Below, one piece after another: positions 5,553 through 6,350 of a DNA stretch of 6,350 nt (its first letter is position 1; the number at the start of each line of letters is the position of its first letter). The stretch covers positions 1 through 6,350 of the forward strand of contig VGXD01000129.1 of the NCBI GenBank assembly GCA_016873525.1. Reading direction: 5' to 3'. Position numbers and translations under genes: made by a program. This DNA is from Nitrospira sp. Its GTDB lineage: Bacteria > Nitrospirota > Nitrospiria > Nitrospirales > Nitrospiraceae. The notes under the pieces are model-generated. The model searched no databases. It saw only the letters and a list, made by a program, of their open reading frames with translations, and was not told the DNA's origin.

Positions 5553-6350
5553 CTAGAGTTTTCGGCGCGGACCGCCGAGGGGCGGGATACCTTTGATCTG
5601 AAACCCGGCCGGTTTGTTCGCTTCGGCATTTTCCGGGGAGGCCCCGGCGTCGTCGCCCGTGTTGAGTCCGGCCAGCTTGATTTTCAAACGCAGGTTGTTC
5701 GCGCTGTCCGAGTTGGCGAGGGCTTGCTCGAGCGAAATCTTCCCGTCCTTGTAAAAATTGAACAGGGCGTGATCGAAGGTCTGGCAGCCTTCCTGAACCC
5801 CTTGCTCCATGGCTTCTTTGAGATGGTCGGTCTCGCCCTTCTTGATGAGGTCTTTGATGCGAGGGGTATCCAGGAGCACTTCCAGGGCGGCCACCCGTTT
5901 GCCGTCGGCGGAGGGAATCAGGCGCTGTGAGATGATGGCGCGCAGGTTCATGGACAGTTGCAGATAGATCTGGGCGTGGCGCTCGATGGGGAAGAAGTTC
6001 AGGATGCGCTCGATGGCCTGGTTCGCGTTGTTGGCGTGGAGGGTTCCCAGGCAGAGGTGGCCGGTCTCGGCAAAGGCGATGGCCGCTTCCATAGTGTCGG
6101 TGTCGCGGATCTCGCCGATGAGGATCACGTCCGGCGCCTGGCGCAGGGTGTTTTTCAGCGCGGCTTGGAACGACAAGGTGTCGAAGCCGACTTCCCGCTG
6201 CGTGATGATCGACTGTTTGTGCCGGTGGACGAACTCGATCGGGTCCTCGATCGTGACAATGTGCTCGTTCCGCGTCCGGTTTATGTGGTCGATCATGGAC
6301 GCGAGCGTCGTGGACTTCCCCGAGCCCGTCGCGCCGGTCACGAGGATGAG
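5553..6350 (-). CDS. pilU: PilT/PilU-family type IV pilus retraction ATPase, 5' truncated by window edge (PilU-like)
   Basis: This is the C-terminal 265 residues of a hexameric secretion-superfamily ATPase that powers pilus retraction at the cytoplasmic face of the inner membrane. Counting from the first codon at 6350, it shows Walker A GATGSGKST (6-14), Asp box IEDPIEF (34-40), Walker B VILIGEIRD (75-83) and His box GHLCLGTLHANN (97-108). The GTG at 6341 sits inside the Walker A strand, so it is not the start; the N-terminal PAS-like domain lies beyond the window. The features TLRQAPDVILIGEIR, TLHANNANQA, TFDHALFNFYKDGKISLEQA and NNLRLKIKL match PilU rather than PilT. A 37-residue Ala/Gly/Pro-rich tail follows KIKLAG and is probably disordered. 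A PilT paralogue may lie further upstream of this gene, beyond the right edge. The family is certain; the PilU subtype is likely. Confidence 0.93.
   Translation of the reverse strand, partial: LILVTGATGSGKSTTLASMIDHINRTRNEHIVTIEDPIEFVHRHKQSIITQREVGFDTLSFQAALKNTLRQAPDVILIGEIRDTDTMEAAIAFAETGHLCLGTLHANNANQAIERILNFFPIERHAQIYLQLSMNLRAIISQRLIPSADGKRVAALEVLLDTPRIKDLIKKGETDHLKEAMEQGVQEGCQTFDHALFNFYKDGKISLEQALANSDSANNLRLKIKLAGLNTGDDAGASPENAEANKPAGFQIKGIPPLGGPRRKL

Noticed and set aside
5520..5930. 136-aa + strand frame opposite the pilus ATPase
   Set aside because: Antisense to a conserved ATPase C-terminal domain; no independent support.

Overview
The window is GC-rich and densely coding, with eight gene-level features: seven protein genes, two of them cut by the window ends, and one tRNA. 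Gene content and protein style point to a Gram-negative chromosome. The clues are hydrogenase maturation, a twitching-motility ATPase, a membrane-anchored c-type cytochrome, c-di-GMP signalling and a short Lys/Arg/Glu-rich protein. From memory of the families, Nitrospirota (a Nitrospira-like nitrifier) is the best guess. This is an inference, not something the sequence proves. I see no transposase, integrase, CRISPR array or phage gene.

Layout, left to right. Positions 1-1041 (+) hold the 3' part of hypE, whose product converts the carbamoyl group on its C-terminal Cys into the cyanide ligand of [NiFe]-hydrogenase. Its real start lies left of the window. Converging on it, 1136-3406 (-) encodes a 756-residue GAF-PAS-GGDEF-EAL c-di-GMP enzyme with both catalytic signatures intact. 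Positions 3407-3653 are a non-coding divergent region with a plausible extended -10 promoter. It precedes a complete tRNA-Glu(UUC) with encoded CCA at 3654-3731.

Sixty-one bases after the tRNA, 3793-4665 (+) encodes an exported SUMF1/FGE-fold protein that lacks the paired catalytic cysteines of true formylglycine-generating enzyme. It is followed by a compact pair: a 63-residue highly charged protein (4741-4932) and a membrane-anchored monohaem cytochrome c (4953-5456), each with a strong Shine-Dalgarno sequence. The + strand block ends in an unusual imperfect inverted repeat (5460-5538). Both arms are built from 7-bp units, and a T5 run follows, so it may act as a terminator. Converging from the right, 5553-6350 (-) is the 3' part of a PilT-family retraction ATPase that looks like the PilU subtype.

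Functionally this is a patchwork of small units. c-di-GMP signalling and type IV pilus retraction both bear on surface behaviour. HypE and the cytochrome bear on energy metabolism. No single new multi-gene system is evident. The most unusual items are the heptad-built inverted repeat, the cysteine-less SUMF1 protein, and the charged mini-protein next to the cytochrome.
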